DNA of 64,000 bases, from contig NZ_FOMD01000001.1 in NCBI RefSeq assembly GCF_900112525.1, positions 682,001 through 746,000 of the forward strand, read 5' to 3'. This document shows, piece after piece, positions 41,824-49,090 of this stretch (position 1 is the stretch's first letter; each line of letters opens with the position of its first letter). Source of the stretch: Klenkia taihuensis (GTDB lineage Bacteria; Actinomycetota; Actinomycetes; Mycobacteriales; Geodermatophilaceae). Made by a program: the position numbers and the translations under genes. The notes below the pieces were generated by a model. The model was given only the letters and a program-made list of their open reading frames with translations, made no database searches and had not been told where the DNA came from.

Positions 41824-42364
41824 AATAAACTCGGACTAGCTGGGGACCAGGCCCGGCGGGATCGGCAGAGGCGTCCGTCCGCAATTGGCTGTCTTGAGGG
41901 CTGCTTGTCGGGGTGACGTCCTGGCATGTGGTGACGTCGGACCGGCGTCGACGGGCCGGACGACGGACACTGTTATCTCTGTCCGGTCCCCAATGCGGGG
42001 CCTCGCATGGATCTGTCACCCCTCCGCCTCCGGCATCTGCGCAGCTCACAGGGCGCTTTACGAGCCAGATTCCGTGTCCGTAGTCGGTGCGTTGGTCACA
42101 TAGTTCGCCGAGGCATGCGTTGAGGCCGCTGCCACCACCCTGACGTACGGCCACGTCGGAATCGACACCTGATCGCTCCTCCATGGGGTGACAGGCCGCC
42201 CGGGTGTTGGAGGCGTCGCCGCCGCCCGCCCGTGTCGGGCCGAAGCTTCGACGAGACGCGCCGGAGCGGGTGCTGCTCGGGTGCCGCAGGTGAGCAGACG
42301 GGCGCAGGACCCACCGGCCGCACCGGACAGGGGTGACGTCGGCGGTGCCATCGACGGGCCCGGC

Positions 42365-42424
42365 GTGACCTAGTCATGACCTAAGTGGGAGCGAAGTTAG
42401 GTCACAGAGGGGGTCGTAGGTCAT
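42365..42424. promoter_or_regulatory. Four TGACCTA heptamers: candidate right arm-type sites
   Basis: GTGACCTAG (42365-42373) and ATGACCTAA (42376-42384) are direct repeats 11 bases apart. TTAGGTCAC (42397-42405) and GTAGGTCAT (42416-42424) are the same word inverted, 19 bases apart. With the pair at 33652-33671 they bracket the island. Confidence 0.55.
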
Positions 42425-42487
42425 GAATGACCATGCTCAGCAGCCCGGAATGATCTTCGGAATAAGGCTCTGACCTGCGGTTTTGTA

Positions 42488-42561
42488 TGGAGCGGGTGAC
42501 GAGAATCGAACTCGCACTGTCAGCTTGGGAAGCTGATGTTCTACCATTGAACTACACCCGC
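42488..42561 (-). tRNA. tRNA-Gly, anticodon CCC
   Basis: Read on the minus strand, the acceptor arms GCGGGTG and CACCCGC pair, with discriminator T and an encoded CCA (bases 42488-42490). The D-arm region is GTAGTTCAATGGTAGAAC, the anticodon arm is AGCTT-CCC-AAGCT, and the T arm is GCGAG-TTCGATT-CTCGT. The mature part is 71 bases plus CCA. It appears functional and is the integration target of the adjacent island, which lies on its 3' side. Confidence 0.95.
42490..42532. repeat. Right attachment site within tRNA-Gly
   Basis: The 3' part of the tRNA-Gly gene, 38 of 43 positions identical to 33550-33592. The uninterrupted 15-base core 42518-42532 covers the anticodon loop and is the likely crossover region. 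Confidence 0.85.
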
Positions 42562-42634
42562 GAGGTGCGCCCGAACACTACCGCAGCGCCCGCCACGCCT
42601 GGCGGGGCCCCCTGCACCACCGCAGGATCAGCGG

Positions 42635-43258
42635 GTGACGAGCGACCTCTACGACGGCTTCCCGCCCGGCTTCTTCGCCCGGGACGACGACCGCCCGGAC
42701 GACGTCTTCTACGCCCCTGAACGGCTGGTCACCCACATCGACGACCGGGCGATCGCCGCCGTCGGTGCGCTGTACACCGAGCTGGGCATCACCGGCCGCG
42801 CGCTGGACCTGATGTCGTCGTGGGTCTCCCACTTCGAGACCCCGCCCGCCGAGCTCGTCGTCCTCGGCATGAACGCCGCCGAGCTCGACGCGAACCCGGC
42901 CGCCACGCAGCGCATCGTGCACGACCTGAACGCCGACCCGCGGATCCCGCTGCCGGACGCCGACGTCGACGCGGTCGTCTGCTGCGTCTCGGTGGACTAC
43001 CTGACCCGGCCGATCGAGGTGCTGGCCGAGGCCGCGCGGGTGCTGCACCCCGGCGGCGTCGTCGCGATCACCTTCTCCAACCGCTGCTTCCCGACCAAGG
43101 CCGTGCACGGGTGGCTGGCCACCTCCGACGAGCAGCACGGGCCGCTGGTGGCCGAGCTGCTGCGCCGGGCCGGCGGGTTCGACGAGCCCCGGGTGGAGCT
43201 GCGCACCCCGCCCGGGCCCGGTGACCCCCTGTGGGCGGTCACCGCCCGCCGCCGCTAG
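42635..43258 (+). CDS. SAM-dependent methyltransferase (class I)
   Basis: A 207-residue protein. The start VTSDLYDGFPPGFFARDDD is followed by LDLMSSWVSHF at the SAM-loop position (a divergent motif I lacking the GxGxG glycines), then VVCCVSVDYLTRP and VLHPGGVVAITFSNRCFPTK, the post-motifs of UbiE-like methyltransferases. The weak motif I leaves room for another role. GTG 42635 lies 73 bases upstream-side of the tRNA-Gly gene, which points the other way. The stop codon shares CTAG with the convergent subtilase gene. Confidence 0.8.
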   Translation: MTSDLYDGFPPGFFARDDDRPDDVFYAPERLVTHIDDRAIAAVGALYTELGITGRALDLMSSWVSHFETPPAELVVLGMNAAELDANPAATQRIVHDLNADPRIPLPDADVDAVVCCVSVDYLTRPIEVLAEAARVLHPGGVVAITFSNRCFPTKAVHGWLATSDEQHGPLVAELLRRAGGFDEPRVELRTPPGPGDPLWAVTARRR

Positions 43259-45915
43259 ACGAGCGTCCCCGCGCAGGACGACGAGCAGTCCACCGACCAC
43301 AGTGACGCCGGCAGCCCGCTGAAGAACGCCGTCACCACCAGCTTCTGGCCGCCGGGTCCGGTGATGACTACCGGGCCGGACGGCGCCGGAGGGCCGCTGG
43401 GCACCGGTGCGGTCGACGGCGCCGCCGTGGTGCTGGGCGCCGACGTCGGGCCGGCCGAGCCGCTCGAGGACACGTACGTCAGCGCCCTGGACAGCTCCGA
43501 GCGCAGACCACCACCGGGGGTGGAGAGCACCAGGTCGTAGACCCCGGGCACCCGAGCCGGGGCGCTGAACACCACCTGGGTCGACGACCAGGACAGGACG
43601 GTTCCCACGCCCGAGTCACCGACCAGCACCCGCGGCTCCGCGGTGAACGTCCCGCGCACGGTCACCGCGGCACCGCCGGCGGCGTCGACCCGGTTGGGGC
43701 TGACCGAGGTCACCCGGAAGTCGCCGACCCCGGGGTAGACCGTGGACCCGCCCGGCGGCACCGTCGGCACCGGTGACGCACCGGTCGGGGAGGCGGTGGC
43801 CCGGGGCGTCGTGGTCGTCGGCGCCGCACCCGTGGGCACGGGGCGGGCGGTGGTCGGGGCGGCCGTCGTGGGCGCGGAGCCCGTGGTCGGGGCAGCGCCG
43901 GTCGGGCCGGACCCGGTGGGTCCGGCGGTCGGGGCGGTGCTGGGCCCGGCCGTGGTGGGGGTGGCCGAGGTGGGTGCCGCGCCGGTCGGTCCGGACCCGG
44001 TCGGGCCCGCGCCGGTCGGCCCGGCGGTCGGGACGGAGGACGTCGGCGCCGCACCGGTCGGCCCGGCACCCGTGGGCCCGGCGCCCGTCGGCCCCGCCGT
44101 GGTGGGGGCCGCCGTCCCGGTGCCGGTCGGGGCCGCACCCGAGGTCGGTGCCGCACCGGTGGTCGGGGCGGACGTCGGGCCCGCACCCGTGGTGGGCGCG
44201 GGGGTCGGTGCCGGCGCCGTAGCGACGGTCAGCGGCGCGGCCGAGGCCCGGCCGAGCGGGGTGCCGTCCTGCAGGAGCTGGACGGTGAGCACGTACCGGC
44301 CCTCGGTCAACGTGGTCGAGGGAGCCAGGACCAGCGTCCCCGAGCCCGGCCCGCGGGTGCCCAGCGGGACGGCGACGGTGCCGGTGTCGTCCGTGGTCAG
44401 CGTGCTGCCGCCCACGACGAGCTGCTGGCCGGACACCGCGTACACCTGGCCCAGCCGCATGCCCAACCCGAGGACGGCCGTGTAGTCACCGGCCGGCAGG
44501 TCGGTGCTGCTGGCCAGCGACGGGCTCAGCGGGCCGGGCGCGCCGGTCATGCCGGTGAAGGTCCAACCCACCTGCTGGCTGCCCAGCGCGGCGAGGCCGT
44601 CCAGGCTCAGCCGGCCGCCGGTCACCGACCGGCCGGTCAGCGCCGGCACCGGGTCGACGTCGTCCAGCAGCGCCTGCTTGATTTCCGCGGCAGTGGCCGT
44701 GGGCATGAGGCTGCGGTACATCGCCACGGCCGCGGCCACCTCGGGGGCGGCGATCGAGGTGCCGCCCACGAGCCGGTACCCGCCGTCGTTCCACGTGGTG
44801 AAGACCAGGTTGCCCGGTGCCACGAGGTCGACGGAGGTCGCCCCGTAGGCCGACGAGGACGACAGCGTGTCCGACGCCGTCGAGCTCCCGACGGTGACGA
44901 GCGCCGGGTCGGCGAGCGACGCGGGGTAGAGGGCGTTGCTGTCCCGGTCGCCCGAGTCGTTGCCGGCCGCGGCCACCACGAGGACGCCGTTGTCCCCGGC
45001 GTAGTCGATGGCCGACTGCAGGGCGGCCAGCGCCGAACCGGAGAAGGCGCCGCCCCAGGACGCGTTGATGACGTCCGCCCCGTGGTCCACCGCGTACCGG
45101 ATCGCCTGGACGCCCAGGTTGACGTCGACGTTCTGCCCGCTGCCGATGACCAGGGGCATGATCTGGGCGTCCGGTGCCACCCCGGCCGAGCCCTCGGCGT
45201 TCCCGGCCCGCGCGGCGGCCACCCCGGCCACGTTGGTGCCGTGGGTGCCGTTCGCGCCGTTGTCGACGTCGGCGGTCCCCGTCGTGAAGTTCCAGCCGTG
45301 GCAGTCGCCGGCCTTGCCGTTCCCGTCGGTGTCGACCGACCCGCAGGGCTCGTTGGGGTTGGACCACAGCGACCCGACCAGGTCGGGGTGGTCGGAGTCG
45401 AACCCGGTGTCGACGACGGCGATGACGGTGCCGCTCCCGGTCGTGGCGGCCCACCCCGCCGTGGCGTCGACGTCGGCGTCCCGGACACCGCTCTGGTTGT
45501 AGAAGTTGCTGCCCGTGTTCTCCAGGTTCCAGCCGTAGCTCGACCAGTACGGGTCGGTGGGGTCGGCCATCACCGGCACGGACACCGACGGCTCCACCGA
45601 GGTCACCCCGGGGATGGCGGCGAGCACCGACGGCCCGGCCGTGTCGGTGGCGACGAGCACTCCGCCGTCGAACAGCGGTTGGGCGTTGACCACGCCGGGC
45701 GTCGCCGTCGCGGCGGTGACCAGCGCGGCGGGGTCGGCGGTGCCCAGCACCCAGCGGCTCAGCCCGTCCCCGGGGCCGTAGTCGTCGGCGACGGCGACGG
45801 GGACGTCGGGCAGGCGGAGGGTGTCGGCCACCGCCGCGGCGGCGAACCCGACCACCACGGTCGCGGCCATGCCCACCGCGACGAGCCGGCGGTCGGCGGT
45901 CCAGCTGGTGCCCAC
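43255..45915 (-). CDS. Secreted S8 (subtilisin-like) serine protease with PT-rich stalk and IPT/TIG domain
   Basis: An 886-residue exported protease. The signal peptide (about 1-31, VAVGMAATVVVGFAAAAVA) is followed by an inhibitor-like region, then the S8 catalytic domain with D169 (AVVDTGFDSDHPDLVG), H225 (NGTHGTNVAG), oxyanion N319 (AAAGND) and S387 (GGTSIAAPE). A beta domain, a Pro/Thr/Gly repeat stalk (about 565-723), an IPT/TIG Ig-like domain (about 725-815), a second PT linker and a terminal Cys pair (DCSSSC) follow. GTG 45915 has GGGAGGAC. It diverges from the acidic membrane protein/kinase operon, whose GGATGAG-type operator lies in the shared promoter. Confidence 0.93.
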   Translation of the reverse strand: MGTSWTADRRLVAVGMAATVVVGFAAAAVADTLRLPDVPVAVADDYGPGDGLSRWVLGTADPAALVTAATATPGVVNAQPLFDGGVLVATDTAGPSVLAAIPGVTSVEPSVSVPVMADPTDPYWSSYGWNLENTGSNFYNQSGVRDADVDATAGWAATTGSGTVIAVVDTGFDSDHPDLVGSLWSNPNEPCGSVDTDGNGKAGDCHGWNFTTGTADVDNGANGTHGTNVAGVAAARAGNAEGSAGVAPDAQIMPLVIGSGQNVDVNLGVQAIRYAVDHGADVINASWGGAFSGSALAALQSAIDYAGDNGVLVVAAAGNDSGDRDSNALYPASLADPALVTVGSSTASDTLSSSSAYGATSVDLVAPGNLVFTTWNDGGYRLVGGTSIAAPEVAAAVAMYRSLMPTATAAEIKQALLDDVDPVPALTGRSVTGGRLSLDGLAALGSQQVGWTFTGMTGAPGPLSPSLASSTDLPAGDYTAVLGLGMRLGQVYAVSGQQLVVGGSTLTTDDTGTVAVPLGTRGPGSGTLVLAPSTTLTEGRYVLTVQLLQDGTPLGRASAAPLTVATAPAPTPAPTTGAGPTSAPTTGAAPTSGAAPTGTGTAAPTTAGPTGAGPTGAGPTGAAPTSSVPTAGPTGAGPTGSGPTGAAPTSATPTTAGPSTAPTAGPTGSGPTGAAPTTGSAPTTAAPTTARPVPTGAAPTTTTPRATASPTGASPVPTVPPGGSTVYPGVGDFRVTSVSPNRVDAAGGAAVTVRGTFTAEPRVLVGDSGVGTVLSWSSTQVVFSAPARVPGVYDLVLSTPGGGLRSELSRALTYVSSSGSAGPTSAPSTTAAPSTAPVPSGPPAPSGPVVITGPGGQKLVVTAFFSGLPASLWSVDCSSSCAGTLV
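43745..44225 (-). repeat. Degenerate repeat encoding the PT/PTGAGPTGS stalk
   Basis: Short 9-30-base units rich in CCGGTCGG and GTGGGC encode repeated PTGAGPTG(S/A) and TTAxPTT words of the subtilase stalk. Such tracts vary in length between strains and are prone to assembly errors. Confidence 0.75.
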
Positions 45916-45999
45916 GGGTGTCCTCCCACGGTGTGCCGGTGCACACCTCGGGCAGGTCATCGACCGCGGGGGGCCCGGACCGGAGCGGTCCCACCCGTC

Positions 46000-46032
46000 C
46001 GGATGAGAGAGCTCTCATCCGCGTCTCACCGG
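46000..46032 (+). promoter_or_regulatory. Operator A: GGATGAG-N6-CTCATCC-N4-CTCACCGG
   Basis: CGGATGAG and CTCATCCG form an 8-bp inverted repeat with spacer AGAGCT. A third element, CTCACCGG (46025-46032), repeats the right arm 11 bases on. The third element ends exactly 30 bases before GTG 46063. The same order recurs at site C, and a variant at site B, around this two-component system. Confidence 0.7.
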
Positions 46033-46062
46033 CCGGCCACCGCGCGCCGCGACGCTGGTGCC

Positions 46063-46371
46063 GTGCGCCCCCGGTCCGCCCTGCTCGCGGTGCTCGCCAC
46101 CGTCGTGGCGGTCACCGTCGTTGTGCTGGGCTGGACGGCGCTGCGCCCGGCCGCCACCGGCGTGGGGGAGGTGCCGGCGCCGATCAGCGTCCCGGTGCCC
46201 ACCGCGGTGCCGCCGCCGTCGTCCGCCGTCCCGTCGCCGCCGGCGCCGCAGCCCGGCCCCACCGACGTCGTCCCCCCGGCCCCGCCCGAGGACGACGACG
46301 ATGACGACGACTCCGACGACGACGGGGACACCGACGACCCGGACGACGTTGACGACGACGGTGAGGACTGA
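46063..46371 (+). CDS. Membrane-anchored Pro-rich protein with a poly-aspartate tail
   Basis: A 102-residue protein. A signal anchor at about 5-26 (ALLAVLATVVAVTVVVLGW) is followed by a Pro/Ser/Val-rich linker (30-73) and an extreme acidic tail of about 25 residues starting EDDDDDDDSDDDGDTDD. The tail should lie outside the membrane and bind divalent cations or cationic peptides. GTG 46063 fits the operator spacing. It overlaps the histidine kinase gene by 11 bases, so it may be an accessory sensor or buffer for that kinase (inference). No known family. Confidence 0.65.
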   Translation: MRPRSALLAVLATVVAVTVVVLGWTALRPAATGVGEVPAPISVPVPTAVPPPSSAVPSPPAPQPGPTDVVPPAPPEDDDDDDDSDDDGDTDDPDDVDDDGED

Positions 46372-47884
46372 GCGCAGCAGCCGGGGCCGGCGACGGTGGG
46401 CGCCCCGTGCTGCCCGCACCCGGATCATCGGCTGGGTCCTGCTGCTGGTCCTGCTCTCCCTCGCCGCGGTCGTGGTGGTGACCTGGCGGTTGCTGGTCGC
46501 CGAGACCGACGAGCGGATGGCGGCCTCCCTGCAGGCCGAGGTCGTCGAGTTCCGGCAGCTGGTCGACACCGGCATCGACCCGCGCACCGGCGCCGCGTTC
46601 GCCTCAGTCGACGACGTCCTCTCCGCCGTGCTGACCTACAACCAGGCGCGGCCCAACGAGAAGTTCCTGGCCTACGTCGACGGCGCCTACCGCTACCAGA
46701 GCCGGGTCGAGGCGCCGGTGCGGCTGTCCGACGACGCCCGGTTCACCGCGCTGGTCGGGTCGGTGACGGAGTCCCGCTCGGGCAGCTACGCCTCGGGGGC
46801 CGGCGAGGTGCTCTACGTCGCCGTCCCGGTCTCCCTGGCCGGCGCCCCGGGCAGCGGCGTCGTCGTCGCGGCGTTCTTCGCCGACCTCGAGCGCGAGGCC
46901 GCCGACTCCACCGCCCGGCTGATGCTGCTGGTCGGCGGCCTGACGTCGCTGGCCGCGGCCGGTGGCGCCTGGGTGGTGGCGGGCCGGATCCTGCGGCCGG
47001 TCCGCGACGTCGCGGCGACCGCGCACAGCATCACCGAGACCGACCTGTCCGGCCGGATCGAGGTCGCCGACGGCCCCGGCGACGAGCTCGCCGACCTCGG
47101 CCGGTCGGTGAACGCGATGCTCGACCGGGTGGAGTCCGGGGTGGCCGCCCAGCGCCGGTTCCTGGACGACGCCGGCCACGAGCTGCGGACGCCGATCACC
47201 ATCGTCCGCGGCCACCTCGAGGTGCTCGACCCGGCCGACCCCGACGACGTCCGCGGCACCGTGGCCCTCGTCGACGACGAGCTCGACCGGATGAACCGCA
47301 TCGTCAGCGACCTGCTCCTGCTCGCCCGCGCCGAGCAGCCCGCGTTCGTGCGCCCGCACCCGGTCGACGTCGCCGCCCTCACCGCCGAGGTCGCCCGCAA
47401 GGTGCAGCGCCTCGGCGACCGCGAGTGGGTGCTGGAGTCCGCCGCCGACGTCGACGCCGTCCTCGACCCGCAGCGGGTCACCCAGGCCGTCGTCGCGCTG
47501 GCCGACAACGCCGTCCACGTGACCGGCCCCGGCGACCGCATCGGCCTGGGCAGCCGCCTCGTCGACGGCGAGCTGCGCCTCTGGGTCGCCGACAGCGGAC
47601 CCGGCGTGGCCCCCGAGGACCGGGAACGGGTCTTCGAGCGCTTCGGCCGCGGGCAGGCCGGGCAGCGGCGCAGCGACGGCGCCGGGCTGGGCCTGGCCAT
47701 CGTCAGCGCCATCGCCGCCGCGCACGGGGGCCGGGTCGCGCTGGACTCCGTGCCCGGCCGCGGCGCCACCTTCTCCCTCGTGCTCCCCGCCCACCTCGCG
47801 CCGCCCGCCGACACCGCAGACGGCACCGTCGACGACGCCTCGGCCACCGCCGAGGACCCGCACCCCGCTGGAGGCACCCCCTGA
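46361..47884 (+). CDS. Sensor histidine kinase (HAMP, EnvZ/BaeS-type)
   Basis: A 507-residue kinase. Two membrane helices (about 24-46 and 187-209) flank an extracytoplasmic sensor of about 140 residues. HAMP follows (AGRILRPVRDVAATAHSITE), then the HisKA H box DDAGHELRTPI with H273, and HATPase_c with N box (ALADNAVHVT), G1 DSGPG and G2 GAGLGLAIV. The C-terminal 30 residues are acidic and Thr/Ala-rich. GTG 46361 lies inside the end of the preceding gene, and the stop overlaps the regulator's CTG start. It probably senses envelope conditions or cations, given the acidic neighbours (inference). Confidence 0.92.
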   Translation: MRTERSSRGRRRWAPRAARTRIIGWVLLLVLLSLAAVVVVTWRLLVAETDERMAASLQAEVVEFRQLVDTGIDPRTGAAFASVDDVLSAVLTYNQARPNEKFLAYVDGAYRYQSRVEAPVRLSDDARFTALVGSVTESRSGSYASGAGEVLYVAVPVSLAGAPGSGVVVAAFFADLEREAADSTARLMLLVGGLTSLAAAGGAWVVAGRILRPVRDVAATAHSITETDLSGRIEVADGPGDELADLGRSVNAMLDRVESGVAAQRRFLDDAGHELRTPITIVRGHLEVLDPADPDDVRGTVALVDDELDRMNRIVSDLLLLARAEQPAFVRPHPVDVAALTAEVARKVQRLGDREWVLESAADVDAVLDPQRVTQAVVALADNAVHVTGPGDRIGLGSRLVDGELRLWVADSGPGVAPEDRERVFERFGRGQAGQRRSDGAGLGLAIVSAIAAAHGGRVALDSVPGRGATFSLVLPAHLAPPADTADGTVDDASATAEDPHPAGGTP

Positions 47885-48540
47885 GCCGGATCCTGGTCGC
47901 CGAGGACGAGCCGCGCATCGCCTCGTTCGTGGAGAAGGGCCTCAGGGCCAACGGGTTCACCGTGACCGTCGTCGGCGACGGCCTGGCCGCCCGCGACGCC
48001 GCCCGCAGCGGCGAGCACGACCTGATGGTGCTCGACATCGGCCTGCCGGTGCTGGACGGGTTCGCGGTGCTCAGGGCCCTGCGCGCCGAGCGGTGCACCA
48101 TCCCGGTCGTCGTCCTCACCGCGCGCGACTCCGTCACCGACACCGTCGCCGGGCTCGAGGGCGGCGCCGACGACTACATGGCCAAGCCCTTCCGGTTCGA
48201 GGAGCTGCTGGCCCGCGTGCGGCTGCGGCTGGCCCCCGACCGGTCCGGCGGCGAGCTGACCGTGCTCACCGCCGGCGACCTGTCGCTGGACCTGCGCACC
48301 CGCCGCGCCCACGTCGACGGCCGCACCGTGGACCTCTCGGCCCGGGAGTTCGCCCTGGCCGAGACCTTCCTGCGGCACCCCGGCCAGGTGCTGGCCCGCG
48401 AGCAGCTGCTCTCGCACGTGTGGGGCTACGACTTCGACCCCGGCTCCAACGTGGTGGACGTCTACGTGCGGTACCTGCGCAAGAAGCTGGGTGCGGCGCG
48501 GATCGAGACGGTGCGGGGGATGGGCTACCGGCTGGTCTGA
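47881..48540 (+). CDS. Response regulator, OmpR/PhoB family
   Basis: A 219-residue regulator. The receiver has EDE (8-10), phospho-site D52 (VLDIGLPVLDG), and KPF lysine. The winged-helix effector domain includes VDLSAREFALAETFLRHPGQ and the recognition region SNVVDVYVRYLRKKLG. No ATG, GTG or TTG starts nearby; a CTG at 47881 overlaps the kinase stop (CTGA) and has GGAGG six bases upstream, so CTG is the probable start. It is the likely binder of the GGATGAG/CTCATCC/CTCACCGG sites around the cluster (inference). Confidence 0.92.
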   Translation: MSRILVAEDEPRIASFVEKGLRANGFTVTVVGDGLAARDAARSGEHDLMVLDIGLPVLDGFAVLRALRAERCTIPVVVLTARDSVTDTVAGLEGGADDYMAKPFRFEELLARVRLRLAPDRSGGELTVLTAGDLSLDLRTRRAHVDGRTVDLSAREFALAETFLRHPGQVLAREQLLSHVWGYDFDPGSNVVDVYVRYLRKKLGAARIETVRGMGYRLV

Positions 48541-48573
48541 GCCCGCCTCCCCGTTGTCGATCATCGGAACGCG

Positions 48574-48610
48574 CAGCTGGGACACGCCGGCGATCGGCGC
48601 GTCCCAGCTG
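48574..48610 (+). terminator. Terminator of the two-component operon
   Basis: CAGCTGGGAC (48574-48583) pairs perfectly with GTCCCAGCTG (48601-48610), with further inner pairs CGCC/GGCG. Outer imperfect arms (GTTGTCGATCATC and GATGATCAAC) extend it to about 80 bases. Confidence 0.65.
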
Positions 48611-48648
48611 CGGATGACGATGATCAACTCCCGCTCGGGGAGCAGGGA

Positions 48649-48850
48649 TCAGTCGTCGGGCGTGGTGTCGTCCGGGGTCGCGATGTCCGGAGTGGCGTCG
48701 TCCGGGGTGGTGTCGGGCGTCGCCGTGTCGGGCGTCGCGTCGTCCGGGGTCGCGTCGTCCGGGGTGGCGTCGTCGGGCGTGTTGTCCGGGGTCGCGTCGT
48801 CGGGGGTCTGGGTGTCGGGGGTTGCGTCGTCGGGCGTGCCGTCGGGGGTG
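48649..48850 (-). repeat. 15-base tandem repeat encoding PDDAT units
   Basis: Imperfect units with the core CGTCGTCCGGGGT or CGTCGTCGGGCGT recur in frame about a dozen times and encode the acidic tail of the secreted protein. Confidence 0.85.
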
Positions 48851-48993
48851 TCGTCGCCGGCGACGTCGGTGACGGCGGTCTGCTGGCCGGCGGGGACGTC
48901 GTCGTCCGCGGCGGCGACACCGGCGCCGGCGATGCCCAGGCCGGTCAGGGCGATGCCGAAGGTGACGGTCTTCCAGGTGGCGGGGCGGTTCAT
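48649..48993 (-). CDS. Secreted Asp/Thr/Pro-repeat protein (114 aa)
   Basis: A signal peptide (MNRPATWKTVTFGIALTGLG, cleavage probably after GVAAA) is followed by a wholly repetitive acidic tail of PDDAT and PDTxT units (about residues 50-114). AGGAGGACCC precedes ATG 48993. No enzyme domain is present. The poly-acidic secreted chain resembles a divalent-cation or cationic-peptide buffer, like the acidic tail encoded at 46063-46371. An operator-like site (B) lies 54-97 bases upstream. It converges on the two-component operon. Confidence 0.75.
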   Translation of the reverse strand: MNRPATWKTVTFGIALTGLGIAGAGVAAADDDVPAGQQTAVTDVAGDDTPDGTPDDATPDTQTPDDATPDNTPDDATPDDATPDDATPDTATPDTTPDDATPDIATPDDTTPDD

Positions 48994-49047
48994 CTCGGGT
49001 CCTCCTCGGTCGGGCTCATCTGCTGACAGGGACCACCATCGCCACGC

Positions 49048-49090
49048 CCGGTGAGGTGCCGAGGAGAGCTCGGTGAGCGCTCTCTCATCC
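49048..49090 (-). promoter_or_regulatory. Operator B: variant GGATGAG/CTCACCG site
   Basis: On the minus strand: GGATGAG-N6-CTCACCG (49071-49090), then CTCACCGG (49048-49055) 15 bases on. It precedes the Asp-repeat protein gene and overlaps the stop codon of the APH-like gene. It is a less perfect member of the set formed by sites A and C. Confidence 0.5.

Larger units (their letters stand above)
41257..42364. other. Decayed, largely non-coding island end
   Basis: About 1.1 kb with no intact gene. Only two remnants are recognisable (MaoC-like at 41524-41649 and integrase C-terminus at 41680-41823). A short + strand tail ending LTYGHVGIDT (stop near 42172) may be another fragment but is not assignable. 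The rest shows no structure I can support. Confidence 0.55.
33578..42517. mobile_element. Integrated genomic island at tRNA-Gly(CCC) carrying a Vsr/C5-methyltransferase/GHKL-nuclease module
   Basis: About 8.9 kb bounded by the 15-base identity TGTCAGCTTGGGAAG (33578-33592 and 42518-42532), part of a 43-base partial duplication of the tRNA-Gly gene. It contains a tyrosine integrase and excisionase-like gene at the left end, several decayed genes, an Lsr2-like mini-protein, and the restriction-modification-like cargo. TGACCTA heptamers occur near both ends. Base use is visibly more A/T-rich than the flanks, and pseudogenes are concentrated here. No conjugation or replication module is intact, so it is probably a degraded integrative element now fixed or mobilised only in trans. 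Confidence 0.82.

Noticed and set aside
42102-42172. Protein tail ending LTYGHVGIDT near the tRNA end of the island
   Set aside because: Too short and with a stop just upstream; it could be a recombinase or other relic, but no assignment is defensible.
48649-48850. CRISPR array
   Set aside because: The repeats are contiguous, in frame, have no unique spacers, and encode a PDDAT tail; no cas genes are present.
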